In this document: piece after piece, positions 1 to 11,349 of the stretch
Numbering within the stretch: position 1 is the stretch's first letter
How the letters are laid out: each line of letters opens with the position of its first letter
DNA from: Elmis aenea
Lineage: Eukaryota; Arthropoda; Insecta; Coleoptera; Elmidae
NCBI GenBank assembly: GCA_947652605.1
Contig: OX393581.1
Span: forward strand, 30,684,788 to 30,748,787
Reading direction: 5' to 3'
Length of the DNA stretch: 64,000 nt
Program-made: the position numbers and the translations under genes
The notes under the pieces: model-generated
The model's database searches: none
What the model saw: only the letters and a program-made list of their open reading frames with translations
What the model was told of the DNA's origin: nothing

Positions 1-1501
1 ATTTCCGGTTTTTCCTAATTTTCTCGGATACCATCAAAGATTTTTCCAATTTCTCTTCGGATTATTAATGTGCATTTAACAATTTTGCCAAAATTTAAAC
101 CTATTCTTCGTCTAATATAATTAGCTAGATTAGGTTTAAACTCGAATTTCAAACACCCTGTATAATGACTTTAAACTTCGACTAGCACAGTTACTTATAA
201 AAAAAAAGTCAACCGGTGAATTTCCTGATTATTACCATCCAAGTAAAAATGTTGCAGGAATAAAGTTGACAGGAAAATTTGACTGCCTTGAAACTTAAAA
301 GTCGAAACTTTAAAAAAAAATAGAAATATAATAATGTCACATATGATTGCGTCGCGACCCAGTCTCTGCAAGTTTTTTTTTAAACATCTGAGGAGAAGGC
401 TTTATAAAGAATTTAAAAATTAAATAATGAAACATTAGTTTATATTTAACAGCTCTACTCACGGATTTTTTCTTCAGACGGTGTTCGCATAGGCTAAAAT
501 GTGTGTTAAATAGGAACGTTAGTAATGGATATTTTACGCAGAATCTTCTCGTATTATGTTTACTTTAACTGGAATAGTATAAAAAATTCCAATTAGTAGA
601 GTATAGTACATTTACTTTGCTTTATAAACATTATTTTAAAATGTCGTGGTAAATCGGCATTCTTTACAAAATCTGCTCGACCAAAAAAATTAGAATATCC
701 TCTTTTTTTTTTATAGACGGAAGATACCAATATTAAAAGATGTTTGAACAAATATGGAAAACGGCTTGAGAATATAAAAGCCAATGTATTTTATTTGGAA
801 TTTAAAAAACAGCAAATGATAATACAGAGGATCGTTAACTCCAATTAAGGCTAAAATAATGACAATTAATAAAATATATGACAACTGATAAAATGCTTTG
901 GAGCATTTATTGCAAACACAGACAGTTCGAATAAATAGCTAGTCAATATCACTAGTTATATTTACAAAAAATACTTCCATTAAACCAGAATCCTTTCTTA
1001 AGTCTTTCAGTATGCAAAATAATTGGCAAAAATTATTAAAATACTCTAAAATAAATTTAATAAAGCACTCCCTTAAAATGTAAATATATTTCTACCAATT
1101 ATAGTATTTTTCCATTAGTCATGCACTTGAACAACTTATATCTGAAATAAAAACAACTTTCTTAAATACGCAAAACTACGAACTAACAGCCTACGTTAAT
1201 TTAAAAAATTTATGTCTAGTCTAGAATATACGATACCTCTTAAGAATGGCAGGTCAATGTCAAGTGGTCGCATTAATTTTGTTAATAATTTAAATAAAAA
1301 TTGGGCTATTAAGCTACTGAAAACTAAATTTTTTAAACTTATTAATTAAAATAAGCACAAAGCTTGAAAATGACACTAATTATTATGTCAAGGTAAACTA
1401 TGATTTATGACTACAACTGGATTTTAAAAAAAAGTATAAAAATAGTAATAACCAAAATTAGTTATGTACTTGTTTTGTTTATAATTTTTATTGTGAAAAT
1501 A
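1..1501. other. AT-rich stretch without recognisable gene
   Basis: Only short stop-ridden frames are present, none resembling a known family. No splice-consistent exon, RNA gene or terminal inverted repeat was recognised here. Confidence 0.5.
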
Positions 1502-2107
1502 TACATGGTGTCCCAGATGACATTTTCAGCATGGGAATCTCGCTTATTATAAGAGATACGGGTTTGCTTAAATTAGATGAATTATTTTCTAATATGAGAG
1601 GAGCTACAATCAATTTTTAAAGTACAAAATTGCTCGTACTTCAGATGATATAGCAAAAAATATGAAAATGTCGAATTTCTTTATCTCTCGCGACTTTTTT
1701 TCTTAATTATTAGATCAATTTTATTAGTACTTTCTTAACGTACTTTTTAATGGAGAATGTAACTGTTATATTGTTTTTTTTATCACTTGCTATTTTCGAA
1801 ATATTACCCCTAACTTCAATTTTTCTTATGTGCCGCGAAGTTGGCTATGGAATAGTTAAATGTGTTTTTCTCTCTCTCTCTCTCTATCTTTTTAATGAAA
1901 TAAAATAAAAAAATTAGGAGAGAAAAAAGAAATTCGACATTTTCATATTTTTTACTATAACATCTGAAGTACGAGCAATTTTGTACTTTCAAAAATTTAT
2001 TGTAGCTCCTCTCATACTTGAGAATAATTCATCTAATTTAAGTAATCCTTTATCTCTTATAATAAGCGAGATCCCCATGCTGGAAAAGTTATCTGGGACA
2101 CCCTGTA
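1502..2107. mobile_element. Palindromic foldback element (TACA(G/T)GGTGTCCCAGAT ends)
   Basis: The left end TACATGGTGTCCCAGAT is matched by ATCTGGGACACCCTGTA at the right. The two arms, about 180-250 bp each, read as reverse complements: the segment around 1590-1680 (AGAGGAGCTACAAT, CGTACTTCAGATG, TGAAAATGTCGAAT) recurs inverted at 1930-2020. A short TC microsatellite (about 1867-1885) lies in the loop. No coding capacity is seen. This is probably a non-autonomous mariner-type element. Confidence 0.75.
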
Positions 2108-2440
2108 TACAGGGTGTCCTAAATTCGAGGCTCAATATGGAGATCTAGCTTATCGTAAGAACTACTAATCGCATTAATTTGGAGAAGAATTGTAAAATTG
2201 TTGAATTTAAATACGAAACGAAAATACTTTGGCCCTTTCAGTTTACAGTTATTCAGAAAAAAATTAAAATTTATTATTTTTAGCCGCCTTCTAGCTCTGG
2301 TTTTGCAACTAATTTAATAGATTATCAAGCAATGTCTTCAATGATGTTTTAGCGTAAATTACTTAAGTCGTCAACTTGCTTCCCTCCCCAATGTTATTTC
2401 AATTATTTTTTCATTGCGTCAGGTAGCGCCACCTATAAAA
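2104..2440. mobile_element. Solo arm of a TACAGGGTG-type element
   Basis: It starts with TACAGGGTGTCC immediately after the right end of the preceding palindrome and shares its terminal motif. It continues into unrelated sequence with no recognisable inverted partner. The right limit is uncertain. Confidence 0.4.
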
Positions 2441-2489
2441 AAGCTAGTGTATGAAAGGTAAAAACAGCACTTTATAGTTGGTGGGGCAG

Positions 2490-2880
2490 ATTGACACTAG
2501 CCCCCCCCCCCTAATTAAATTCGATATGTTTTTCTATTGTACTGTTCTGAGCTTGCATCACATTGTGCCATCGATCTTAAACCAGTTGCGTCCCAGAACT
2601 ATGAAAATTCGGAGCTAGTCTCCCACCCCCACATCGAAATCAATCGATTTCTTCATTGCACCTAAAAGCTCTGAGCTAGTGTCACATTATATGCCATTAA
2701 TCTTAAAGCTAGCGCCTCAAAACCAGCGACATGACAAAATTTTGAAATTCGGAACCAGACTCCCCCCCATATTTAATTCGATCGATTCTTTAATTGCACC
2801 TGAAAGCTTTGAGCTAGCTCCACATTGCGCCACCAATCTTAATACTAACCCCTTAGTCGCGTATCAGAATTTTGAGTAGG
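2490..2880. repeat. Degenerate tandem repeat, about three units of 120-140 bp
   Basis: The block GAGCT(A/T)G...CACATT...GCCA...AATCTTAA occurs three times, near 2550, 2672 and 2811. Each is preceded by a C-rich run (2496, 2616, 2758) and an AAATTCGAT-like segment. Spacing is about 122 then 139 bp. The short frame across it is a by-product of the repeat. Confidence 0.6.
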
Positions 2881-2882
2881 TA

Positions 2883-3150
2883 CCGTCGCGCGGGGTGACT
2901 TGAGCCATTTTTCCACAGTCTTTTACATTTTTTCATGTAATTAATAAACTAAAAATTTGCACCTTCCAGAAAAAGCAGACGTAGCATAAGTAGAAATAAA
3001 TTTGGTGAATTCTAACCCACTTATCAAGAAACAGCACCAAAAGTTATTCTAGAAATGCTTTATTGAGGAGTATTAATATATACAACTATTAAGTGGCACA
3101 CAAATCAAACAAATTTCTTGTCAAGTGGTTCAAGTCACCCCGCGCGACGA
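2883..3150. mobile_element. 268-bp MITE with GC-rich ends, TA target duplication
   Basis: The terminal inverted repeats CCGTCGCGCGGGGTGACTTG and CAAGTCACCCCGCGCGACG are flanked by TA on both sides (2881-2882, 3151-3152), as for Tc1/mariner insertions. The interior is AT-rich and non-coding. Confidence 0.8.
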
Positions 3151-4953
3151 TACTAAATAACTCCACACTGGTTTTAGAATTTGCTAGCATAGTTATCAGC
3201 ACTTGTGCTTTATATTGTTTTAAGTCTAAGCATCTCTTTGTAGTCGTAGGTCTCTATTCGTTTTCCAGTTGTTCTTTTGCTTTTAAAACAATATTAAGCT
3301 TAATTATATCCTATACCTAGTTCTAATCAGAAGCTATTCTATACTTGTTGACTTGTTGATACCACGAATGTTCTCTTTTCTTGTTGGACTTATCTTAAGT
3401 AGGTACGACAGGCGTGTAATAAGGTGACAATTTTTTAATTCCAACTTTGTTGATATAGATGGATGAGATGTTTTTAAAATAAAAAAGTCAATTTGGTCTG
3501 GTATTTTGTTACTATCGGAGAATCTATACGTGAGTTTACATAGTGATTGGAAATCGCACTTCATTGACTTGGCTGCACCGTATAGTAACATTAGTAACTA
3601 TGTATAGTTCTTTACTCTTTGGAATGATCAGTCTTGATCCCCAATAAGTGTGCTTTGCATTAAATTCCACATTAAACAACATTTTAAAAAGATATTACCA
3701 TAAACAGAGCTTATTTATAAACTTATTAGATTTTTTGTGTACAAGTAAAAAATCATGTGTTAAACACATCAAATAGGTCATTTTTCGTATTCTAAAATGC
3801 CTAAATAATTTTTGCACCATATTGTAATGCTCTAATTATCATTAAATTTATATCCGCTCCGGTACAACCCATATAGTCTACCAAACTTACCTAATAAACA
3901 ATATATATCTTTAATATTGTTTAACCTATAATTTTGTTTATACTGCATGTTCTTTTGCAACATTCCTATAGATAATTTAGAAATACACATTTGCAGAAGC
4001 GAGTGAATTGGCCGTAAGTATATTATTATTACGTCTAGCATAATCATACGCCATAAATTTCAATACAAAGTACTTTGCCCTATATGAAACATAATTATGG
4101 AATATAAAGTGTGCACTGAAGCCGGTTGATTTTTTCGTTTCAGAAGCACGTGCGAGTTTTTGCTTTCCGCCCAAGTTTGCAGCTCTGGTAACAAAAAACG
4201 AGTTTTTTATTTGTGTCAATATTTGTATTAAGAAATCAGTCTTGTACATGCGATAGTTACATACAACTTACTTCATTTAACAGGGCTATTAATGCCTAAC
4301 ATTAACATCAAAACAAATTATGTTGTCTCCATTTCACATCATTATATCACTTCACGCATCATCACCATCACGACAATATCAGACTTGTACAGGTTTTGAT
4401 TGTAAGAAGGAATAAACATTTTTCGCGATATCATAAACTACGAGGTGTGGCCAATAATCACAAGTTAACATGTCCATTAACTATTAAAGAAATTTATAAC
4501 CCTCTCATTATGTTGTAAGTAGCAATTGTTGCTAATTAAACGCCTTTATAATGTGCTGTTTGATACTTTGAACCAATAATTTAATTCCGATTTCTTTCCC
4601 ATATAAAGATAAAGCAATGTGTTGTACATATAAGCTTCTTATAATAAATTCTATCTGGTATCTACGCAACTACGTCAAAGATTTTGCGCATATTGCGTTA
4701 TTATTGCTTCTTTAGAATTTATTAGAAATTGGGCAAGCTGAATGGAAAAAATAACATAATTGACGTTTTAAAATACAATACAAATGGGGTAAATATTACT
4801 TCCATCTTTATTAAATAATTAAAGTGCACATAAAATTGATTATAAAGACAAATATGCAAATAAATGTTTAGCTTCTTAGATAACTAACATGCTGATCCAG
4901 AGCCGGTCAAGACCAGAAACTGCGCTCCTTTATTAGGTTTCAAAATAAATATA
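3151..4953. other. AT-rich stretch without recognisable gene
   Basis: Several 60-90 codon frames exist on the minus strand (3334-3591, 3832-4249). None resembles a known domain, and none has convincing splice context. No repeat boundary was recognised. Confidence 0.45.
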
Positions 4954-7031
4954 TAGGGGAACATGGGGCACAACGAGGTATATCCTTGATTTTACCCGGT
5001 AGTGACGCAATTTTCCGGAACTATTAGAACTATGTTGATATAGGGTGATCTACTACTGTACAACTGGCCGCCATTCCTCAAAAATTTGTGTGTTATGTTA
5101 TATTTTGTGGTGATTTTACAATTTTACATGTAAATAAGTAAAACTGAGGTACATGTAAATAATGTAATAGTGTACTGTGATATTATAGTAATTCAATAGG
5201 TTCTAATTTTGTCTTTGTCATGGAATTTCATGTTAGAATTTTCCGCCACGACTGTATAAGCTAAGGTTGAAACCATAGGACAAGACGGGATGCGGCAATA
5301 CGGGGCACTGCGCCGTTATGCCTCGTTTGTATGCCTAGCCTTCCAATAAAAGTATCCAACAAAGTTAGCAAAACCTGTAGACCTTATCTCCCAAATCGTT
5401 ACACAACTCCAACATGTAGTAACAGAGAAGAAACTGATAAAAAAAAGATTAATGCCTATATTTTCATGATTATTCTAAAGAAAGATGGATTAGATGTTGC
5501 CTAAAAAATAAGCTCACAACTGTTGTACGGTAAAAAAAATATTTTCCACCAGAGAAAAAGTTACATTTCGTATCGTATTACTAAAAAAGAAAAGTAATCC
5601 ATCTTGCCCCACCTATAAGGCAAAATGAGGCAAATTTCATGTATTTCTTTCAACTTGTACAGGGTGGCCATAATCTACATATTATGTTGTATAGGTAACT
5701 TTGTTATTATAAGAGTTACATAGTCGGTTAAATTATCAAAGTTGGGCAGAATTTCGTGACAAATTTAATGTCATTTTGACATTTCACCTACACCTTCAAC
5801 TTTTTTAAATATTTTGAAAAAACTAAAAACAGACGATTTTTTCAATGTTAAATACTTCTATAGCCACCTATGGTAAAACCAAACTGTAAACTGATTCCTG
5901 TTGATAATTGTACGTACAATTAGAAAAAAAATATCTAAAAAGTCATGGCACACTCGGTTTTTGAGATATAAGCCAAACTTTTTTTTTTATGGCAACTATA
6001 GTTGGTTATGAGTTCATTAAAGAGCTTATTTTTTTTCTGATTTCAAAAATGTATGGGTTGTCATATCTATTTTTATTACTTTTCTTAAAATTTGCAAAAA
6101 ACCAAAATTATTACTAAATAGTATAAGGGTGCCTTGGATTTTGACAGCAACAGATCATCTATTATTTGTTTTTTATTAGTTGTCAAAATTCGTTCTTTTT
6201 TGTTTCTAATTTTGGATGCGAATGTGTTAAGTAATTGTCATAAAGTTAGTTAGAAATAAAAAAGATGACTTTTTCGTGGTAAGAAAAAAAAGTATGTTAT
6301 TTTATTACTGCAGTTATAATAGTGATACAATACAGTACTTTTAAACCAAATGCATCTATACGAAAAATTGGACTTGAGTGTTACATATCCAAAGAACAAG
6401 CATTTGTTGTTGTCAAAATACAAGGCACCCTTATACTATTTAGTGATAATAAAAATAGATATGACAACCCATACATTTTTGAAATCAGAAAAAATAAGCC
6501 ATAGTCAACTATGGTTGCCATTTAAAAAAAAAGCAAGTTTGGCTTATATCTCAAAAACCGAGTGTGCCATGACTTTTTAGATTTTTTTTTTTTTCTAAAT
6601 CTACGTACAGTTATCTACAGTTCTACAGGAATCAGTTTACACTCTGGTTTTACCATAGGTGGCTATGGAATTATTTAACATTGAAAAAATCGTCTGTTTT
6701 TAGTTTTTTCAAAATATTTAAAAAATTTGAAGGTGTAGGTGAAATGTCAAAATGTCATTAAATTTGTCTTGAAATGCTGCCCAACTTTCATAAATTAACC
6801 GACTATGTAACTCTTATAATAACAAAGTTACCCATGCAACCATGTAGATTATGGCCACCCTGTATATTACTGAATTAGTCCTATTACTAAATTGTTATCC
6901 AAAAATCGTTTCCAGTTCTTTATTTAATAATAAAGGGATTGATATATCACAAAATAGAGAATATTACTTTATTTGATTTAAAACATAAGTCCTGAAACGT
7001 TAAATACCCCATTCTGCCACACATTCCCCTA
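4954..7031. mobile_element. Mariner-like MITE (TAGGGGAACATGGGGCA ends) carrying an inserted palindrome
   Basis: The left end TAGGGGAACATGGGGCA pairs with TGCCACACATTCCCCTA at the right, with TA at the borders. Subterminal GGGGCA/TGCCCC-like blocks recur inside (about 5290-5330 and 5610-5635). The element is split by a complete 1.2-kb palindromic element at 5658-6864. No transposase reading frame was recognised. Confidence 0.65.
5658..6864. mobile_element. 1.2-kb palindromic foldback element, TACAGGGTGGCC ends
   Basis: The left TACAGGGTGGCCATAATCTA and right TAGATTATGGCCACCCTGTA are exact complements. The arms continue as a near-perfect inverted repeat to the centre; for example CATTTCACCTACACCTTC at about 5781 is mirrored at about 6729, and CATAGGTGGCTATGG at about 6655 is mirrored near 5862. 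The frames at 6322-6580 are arm sequence, not genes. Confidence 0.85.
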
Positions 7032-8016
7032 GTAGCATCTATAGCAGGTAGGGATTGCAATGCGGTTTCACCGTTACCGGTAAAAATGATTATTAGGCTA
7101 AATTTTTACCGTTTTTATTACCGGTAACTTTTTTCCCGCTCCCGGTAATACCGTCCAAACTTGTCAAAGAGATGGAAGTAGCCTCTTGTGTTCTGAATTG
7201 TAAACTAATGCGACTAAAGCTGACATAGATGGAAACATCAATGTGTATCGGTTATCATCAATTAATGCTGATTATCCTGTCCACAAAAGTAAAAGCCAGG
7301 AAAATGGTAAAATTAAAAAGTTTGCGGAAGCATGCAGAACGAAAAGCCGAAAGCAAATATCCAATCTCCCTGACAGTTTGTGAAATATCAAAGTCTTTAC
7401 AACAGCGTGCCTTTCTTTTACAAACCGTACTAGCAATTAGTACCATTAATATAAATATTTTAATTACATTTTAAAAGTCAAATATGCATCATGAAGTAGT
7501 CGCAGTATCCGGAAACAATAATTTTTACAAAATAATCCATTAAATACAAGATTTATTAGAACAAATCCATACAGAAAAACGACTCGTTATATTGTATCAT
7601 AGTTAATAATCAAGAAATGTTATAACATGTTCGATGGTATTATCTTGATACACGTTCATATGTTGCTGATACGATCTCTCATCCGATTGATATATTTAAA
7701 AACCTGTTAACAGATATTATAACATGAACTCTTAAGTTTAAACAATGTTTACTTTCTCTTTCTGTGGATAATGCTAGCCACACCCTTGAGTGCAGTAGTA
7801 TTTTAACCTGAAATAATGAATCACGATGGCGACGGATCTGTACGGAGGTCGAATTTAATTAGTAATAGCTTATTATTTTTGCCTTCGATTATGTAATTAA
7901 GTTAAAATAAGGTAAAAAATTGTAACACATTCACTAATACATGTATTTAAGTTGTATGAAAAAATGTCTTGTAAATATCTCAAAAACTTTGAAGAGCAGT
8001 TTTTGCCCATTGCTTC
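7032..8016. other. Intergenic; hAT-like terminal fragment near 7050-7170
   Basis: The 7060-7160 segment is rich in ACCGGTAA/TTACCGGT and resembles the subterminal repeats of the hAT elements near 15 kb. It has no matching second end here. The rest is AT-rich. The frames at 7229-7474 look random. Confidence 0.3.
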
Positions 8017-8232
8017 TTCTTCTTCTTAATCGGTTCCTCTTGTACCTTTCGGTGTCGAGGTATGCTTTTCTATTTCTGTATTATGTTTCTCCACTCCTTC
8101 CTATCGTTAGCTAATTGTGGCACATCTCTCCAGCTGACTCCTTTTTCTTCTAGTCTCTGCCTCACTTCTTTTCTCCATTTTATTCTTGGTCTTCCTCTAT
8201 TTCTTTTTCCCTCTTGCCCCATGGCACAGACT
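8017..8232 (-). mobile_element. 3' end of an RTE-type LINE (5'-truncated)
   Basis: It closely matches the 3' end of the longer LINE copy at 51011-51200. Both have the AATCGGTTC(C/A)TCTTGTACC segment, a TTC-repeat tail, and a minus-strand peptide with the same C-terminal WR-rich tail. Only the last ~70 codons of ORF2 plus tail are present, as expected from incomplete reverse transcription. Confidence 0.75.
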
Positions 8233-8505
8233 TTAAACTCGTTTTTAAAAAAATGTTGAATGAATATGTTGCAGTGATTGCTTCTGCTTTGTTTCTAATA
8301 TTTAAATCTAGAATTCTAAACATTGCGTATCGGTGCAATGTTGGTCTCAAAAGTTTTTTCAAATGTTATAAAGCATTGTTTTTCAGCCTCTGTGCTGCGA
8401 GCATCCTCCAAAAGTCGAACCCAGTTGTGGAACGGATTGTGTTCGAAGTTTAAGATATTTTGTGGCTCTCTTAGCAGACTACAATAATTTTAATTACGTT
8501 TAAAT

Positions 8506-8667
8506 CCGGGACAGCGCGTACGCAGTCCCGACTACCAAAAATTACGCGTCCGAGTTATCCACATTAGGGATAATCGCAAGGGTCAGCCCGACCGTAGTGC
8601 AATGGAAGGGCCTCACCCTGGAAAAACCGCCTTGTTGATCACGGTAATCTCTACGCCAGGTAAGTAT
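8506..8667 (-). ncRNA. U1: U1 spliceosomal small nuclear RNA, copy 1
   Basis: This is the RNA of the U1 snRNP, which recognises 5' splice sites by base pairing. On the minus strand the 5' end reads ATACTTACCTGGCG, the invariant 5'-splice-site-complementary sequence. The second stem-loop has ATTGCAC, the U1A/SNF-binding core. The Sm site AATTTTTGG is intact, and the gene ends in a strong stem-loop 4 (CGGGAC...GTCCCG) around 8506-8532. The length is 162 nt, the usual size for insects. One departure: the stem-loop 1 loop reads TGATCAACAAGG where the family has TGATCACGAAGG, the U1-70K binding loop. The gene sits in a tandem duplication with an identical-looking second copy. Confidence 0.93.
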
Positions 8668-8790
8668 GCTGATCAGGGGATTTCGCAAACCTTGTGGTAT
8701 TCTTCGGTCACTGTGGAGAGGGTGAGAGTTAAATGTCGTGCCATCTACCTTTTATAATAAGAACACAGCAGAAGAATATCTTCATCTCCA
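8668..8790 (-). promoter_or_regulatory. U1 upstream region, snRNA promoter candidate
   Basis: The ~120 bp upstream of the U1 5' end is conserved among all three U1 copies. It includes a block about 45-70 bp upstream (minus strand GACATTTAACTCTCACCCTC) at the distance where insect proximal sequence elements lie. It does not match the fly PSE consensus as I know it. The assignment rests on position and conservation within recent duplicates. Confidence 0.35.
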
Positions 8791-8931
8791 TCTAAAGCAG
8801 TAGGAGGTTACTATGGTTTTGTACTGCAAACGAATTTATTTACGAACGTGTATGTGTATGAGTGTATGAGCTATAATGAAAAATAAAATTTCAATTTTAC
8901 TACGTATGTTTGAATAATTTTTAACTTTAAC

Positions 8932-9903
8932 CTTTCAGGGCTAACGTTTTTAATTTGAACATAAAGGCTAACGTCGGTCTCACAGACCGAAAATAAAATA
9001 TAACAAAAAAATATGTTTTTTAAATAATTTTAATCTGAAATTTATAAGACATGTAGTAGACTGTATATAAAAACAATTTAAATTTTAAAAAAAATATATT
9101 TCGCTCGTTTTTTACAAAAAAAAACTATGTAAAAAAACCCTTACAAAAACGTATACATATTTTTTAAATTAAACAAAAACAAACAAAAACTTAAAAAAAT
9201 AAAGAAAAAACATCTGAAATAGGTTATTTACATTATAAATTAAGTAAAATTCAGGTTTAGCACAAAAAAGTATTTATAGTATAACGTAACTTTTCACTAT
9301 AAAAAGTAGGAGTACTATATATTTGCAGAGCATTCTACACATAATATGCCTTTTATGTGTTCCATACACCTAAACATTGCATTTATAGCACTTATATTTG
9401 GTTTTTCTACTTTTTTTACTACTGCAGTAAAAGCAGCGTCCATGTGCCTGTTCATTATTTGAAACATTCAGTGTTATTTGAAAAATTTCTTGAAGGCGTC
9501 TTGGGTAGATATTTTGCAAGTGCTCTGCGTCTTGCATGTGGCTCAAGAAACTCCATACCTAGTGTCTCTAAAAAAATTCTTCAAAAAGTCTTTGCAAGTA
9601 ATTTTGTTGTTGTTCGTAATTGATTTTTACACTATTAGGATAATTATTACTTAAAATAATACACTAAACCAGCAGCTCCATTACCTTTACTTTAACTACA
9701 CCAAGGCTAAAGTCGGTCTCTGAGACCTAAATTTGATGTAGTTAAAAAACTATACACGCACTTCTGCTGCCGTTTTGGCAAAAGCAACATCTACATATAA
9801 TATGAAGCTACTGACACACCGAGCACGATATTCGAATCCATCTGTCATTTATCGGAATAATTCGGTTCCGTCGGTGTCTGAGACGCACGTTAGCTCTTAA
9901 AGG
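8932..9903. mobile_element. piggyBac-like element with TTAA target duplication
   Basis: The terminal repeats CCTTTCAGGGCTAACGT and (inverted) CCTTTAAGAGCTAACGT are bordered by TTAA at 8928-8931 and 9904-9907. The homologous flank of U1 copy 3 (about 23160-23190) has the same sequence with a single TTAA and no element, so this is a precise insertion. Inside is the decayed end of a piggyBac transposase. Length is 972 bp. Confidence 0.88.
9315..9620 (-). pseudogene. piggyBac transposase C-terminal remnant (frameshifted)
   Basis: Translating the minus strand piecewise gives GRCFYCSSKKSRKTKYKCYK followed, after a one-base slip, by a CMEHI...LC..C segment ending at a TAG (9315-9317). This spacing of cysteine pairs is the cysteine-rich, TIR-binding domain at the end of piggyBac transposases. 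Just upstream, in another frame, lies a typical E-PHARRRALAKYLPKTPS-like stretch. At least two frameshifts separate the pieces, and the catalytic aspartates are absent. The plus-strand frame 9357-9623 is a shadow. Confidence 0.7.
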
Positions 9904-10000
9904 TTAATAAATGAAATCCATTTCACATAAAAAAATGTTGAATGAATATGTTGCAGTAATTGCTTCTGCTTTGTTTCTAGTATTTAAATATAGAATTCTA

Positions 10001-11153
10001 ATGCCCGGTTTCTCCGACACATCTCAAGATCGAACTTATATAAGACCACCTTATATTTAAGATCGTCTCAAGATGACAATGCGTTGCACAGAAAACATAT
10101 TCCGGAATCTGTTAGACATCTCAGCTAAGTTAGAACTCGGTTTGGCAACGTTGCAAGAAGTCGGCACATTATAACGGCAGATTTGAATGGCAAATTTTCA
10201 TTGGCCATTCACATCATAGCTGTTAAAACGGCTCCCTGTGACATCCTGTTGTTGCTAGTCGCACATAAAGTTACAGTTCGGTGTTTATTATTTTATTTTG
10301 TGTTGAAATGGCGGACAAAAAAAGAATAAATTATACCATGGAGTAAAAAGAATTATTAATTAGCTTGGTGGAAGAAAATAAGTGTGTTTTAGAGAACAAA
10401 TCTACCAATGCTGTTCAGGGCCCGATCTAGCTTTTCCGCCGCTCTGGGCAAATATTATTTTTGCCGCCCTTTATATTTAATGATATATAATACTTATACA
10501 TAAAATACATTTTTTAAATATAATTTTTGGCAGTGAGTGTAATTTTTGCGGGTATTTGTTGAATAACTAGTCTTTTGTTTTATAAAAAAAAGTTAATTCA
10601 TAAGAAAACTGTAACATAACAAAATGAAATAAATAAGTAGGAAGTACGTACATATATCTTTTTTCTCAAAAAAAAACAACACAATTTTCATTTTTAATTT
10701 TAAAAAAACGTAAACACCAAATATTTTACTGCTTTCGGAGGAACAGTTTTGCGAGGAAAGTTTAAATTATTATATGCAACGACAAATTAAGGCGTTCTTT
10801 GCATAAACAACACTTGTAAATTTTTTTTCAAATCTGGGAACACACTTTCAATGGATAATTGGCGCTATATTGGCTATATCCGACATCCCTTATGCAAAAT
10901 AATTCCGTAATAACCCCAGTAATTCATAATATAAGCGCGGAAACTAATGATCTTCCTTCTTTCTACAAACAAAGCAAATACAAGATAATTTTACGTTAGG
11001 TACTCCAGCTCAAGTTCTAGTAAACAGCGACTCAAGATGTGAGCTCAGCTCAAGTCGAATATGTTCTTAAAATTGCTTGGTGCAACACTTTATACCGTTA
11101 AGGCGAACTTAAGATTCAGCTAGATCTTAAGATGTGTCGGAGAAACCGGGCAT
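10001..11153. mobile_element. PIF/Harbinger-like element with ATGCCCGGTTTCTCC ends
   Basis: ATGCCCGGTTTCTCCGACAC at the left pairs with GTGTCGGAGAAACCGGGCAT at the right, bordered by TA (TAA at the left, TTA at the right). The subterminal AGATCGAACTTA/TAAGATCT-like repeats are also inverted. It carries a decayed Myb/SANT-like reading frame, as accessory ORFs of Harbinger elements do, and a partial second insertion starting at 10416. Confidence 0.6.
10308..10415 (+). pseudogene. Myb/SANT-like (zeste-type) DNA-binding protein, N-terminal remnant
   Basis: ATG at 10308 opens MADKKRINYTME, then a TAA stop, then KELLISLVEENKCVLENKST. This is the start of the zeste-like Myb/SANT domain found in many insect proteins and Harbinger accessory ORFs. 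It breaks off at 10416, where another repeat begins with CAGGGCCCGATCTAGC (hAT-like end with no partner found). It is not functional. Confidence 0.55.
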
Positions 11154-11187
11154 TAGCAGACTACAATAATTTTAATTACGTTTAAAT

Positions 11188-11349
11188 CCGGGACAGCGCG
11201 TACGCAGTCCCGACTACCAAAAATTACGCGTCCGAGTTATCCACATTAGGGATAATCGCAAGGGTCAGCCCGACCGTAGTGCAATGGAAGGGCCTCACCC
11301 TGGAAAAACCGCCTTGTTGATCACGGTAATCTCTACGCCAGGTAAGTAT
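11188..11349 (-). ncRNA. U1: U1 spliceosomal small nuclear RNA, copy 2
   Basis: As far as I can read it is identical to copy 1 over all 162 nt: 5' ATACTTACCTGG, ATTGCAC in loop 2, Sm site AATTTTTGG, terminal stem-loop CGGGAC...GTCCCG, and the same altered stem-loop 1 (TGATCAACAAGG). The upstream 100 bp and the downstream flank (TTTAAACGTAATTAAAATTA) are also shared, so its promoter should be as good as that of copy 1. Confidence 0.93.

Larger units (their letters stand above)
8248..9927. repeat. Tandem duplication unit 1 (U1 locus)
   Basis: The segment beginning ATGTTGAATGAATATGTTGC at 8251 recurs at 9933, so the U1 gene with its flanks forms two head-to-tail units. Unit 1 contains an intact U1 gene (8506-8667) and a piggyBac-like insertion (8932-9903). 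Compared with the other copies it lacks a ~17-bp segment (ACACGGTAATAAACAGG) upstream of the gene. Confidence 0.7.

Noticed and set aside
6322..6580. Overlapping 60-76 residue frames
   Set aside because: They lie in the arm of the 5658-6864 palindrome and have no domain.
9357..9623. 88-residue plus-strand frame
   Set aside because: It is the antisense shadow of the piggyBac transposase tail, whose cysteine pattern is on the minus strand.
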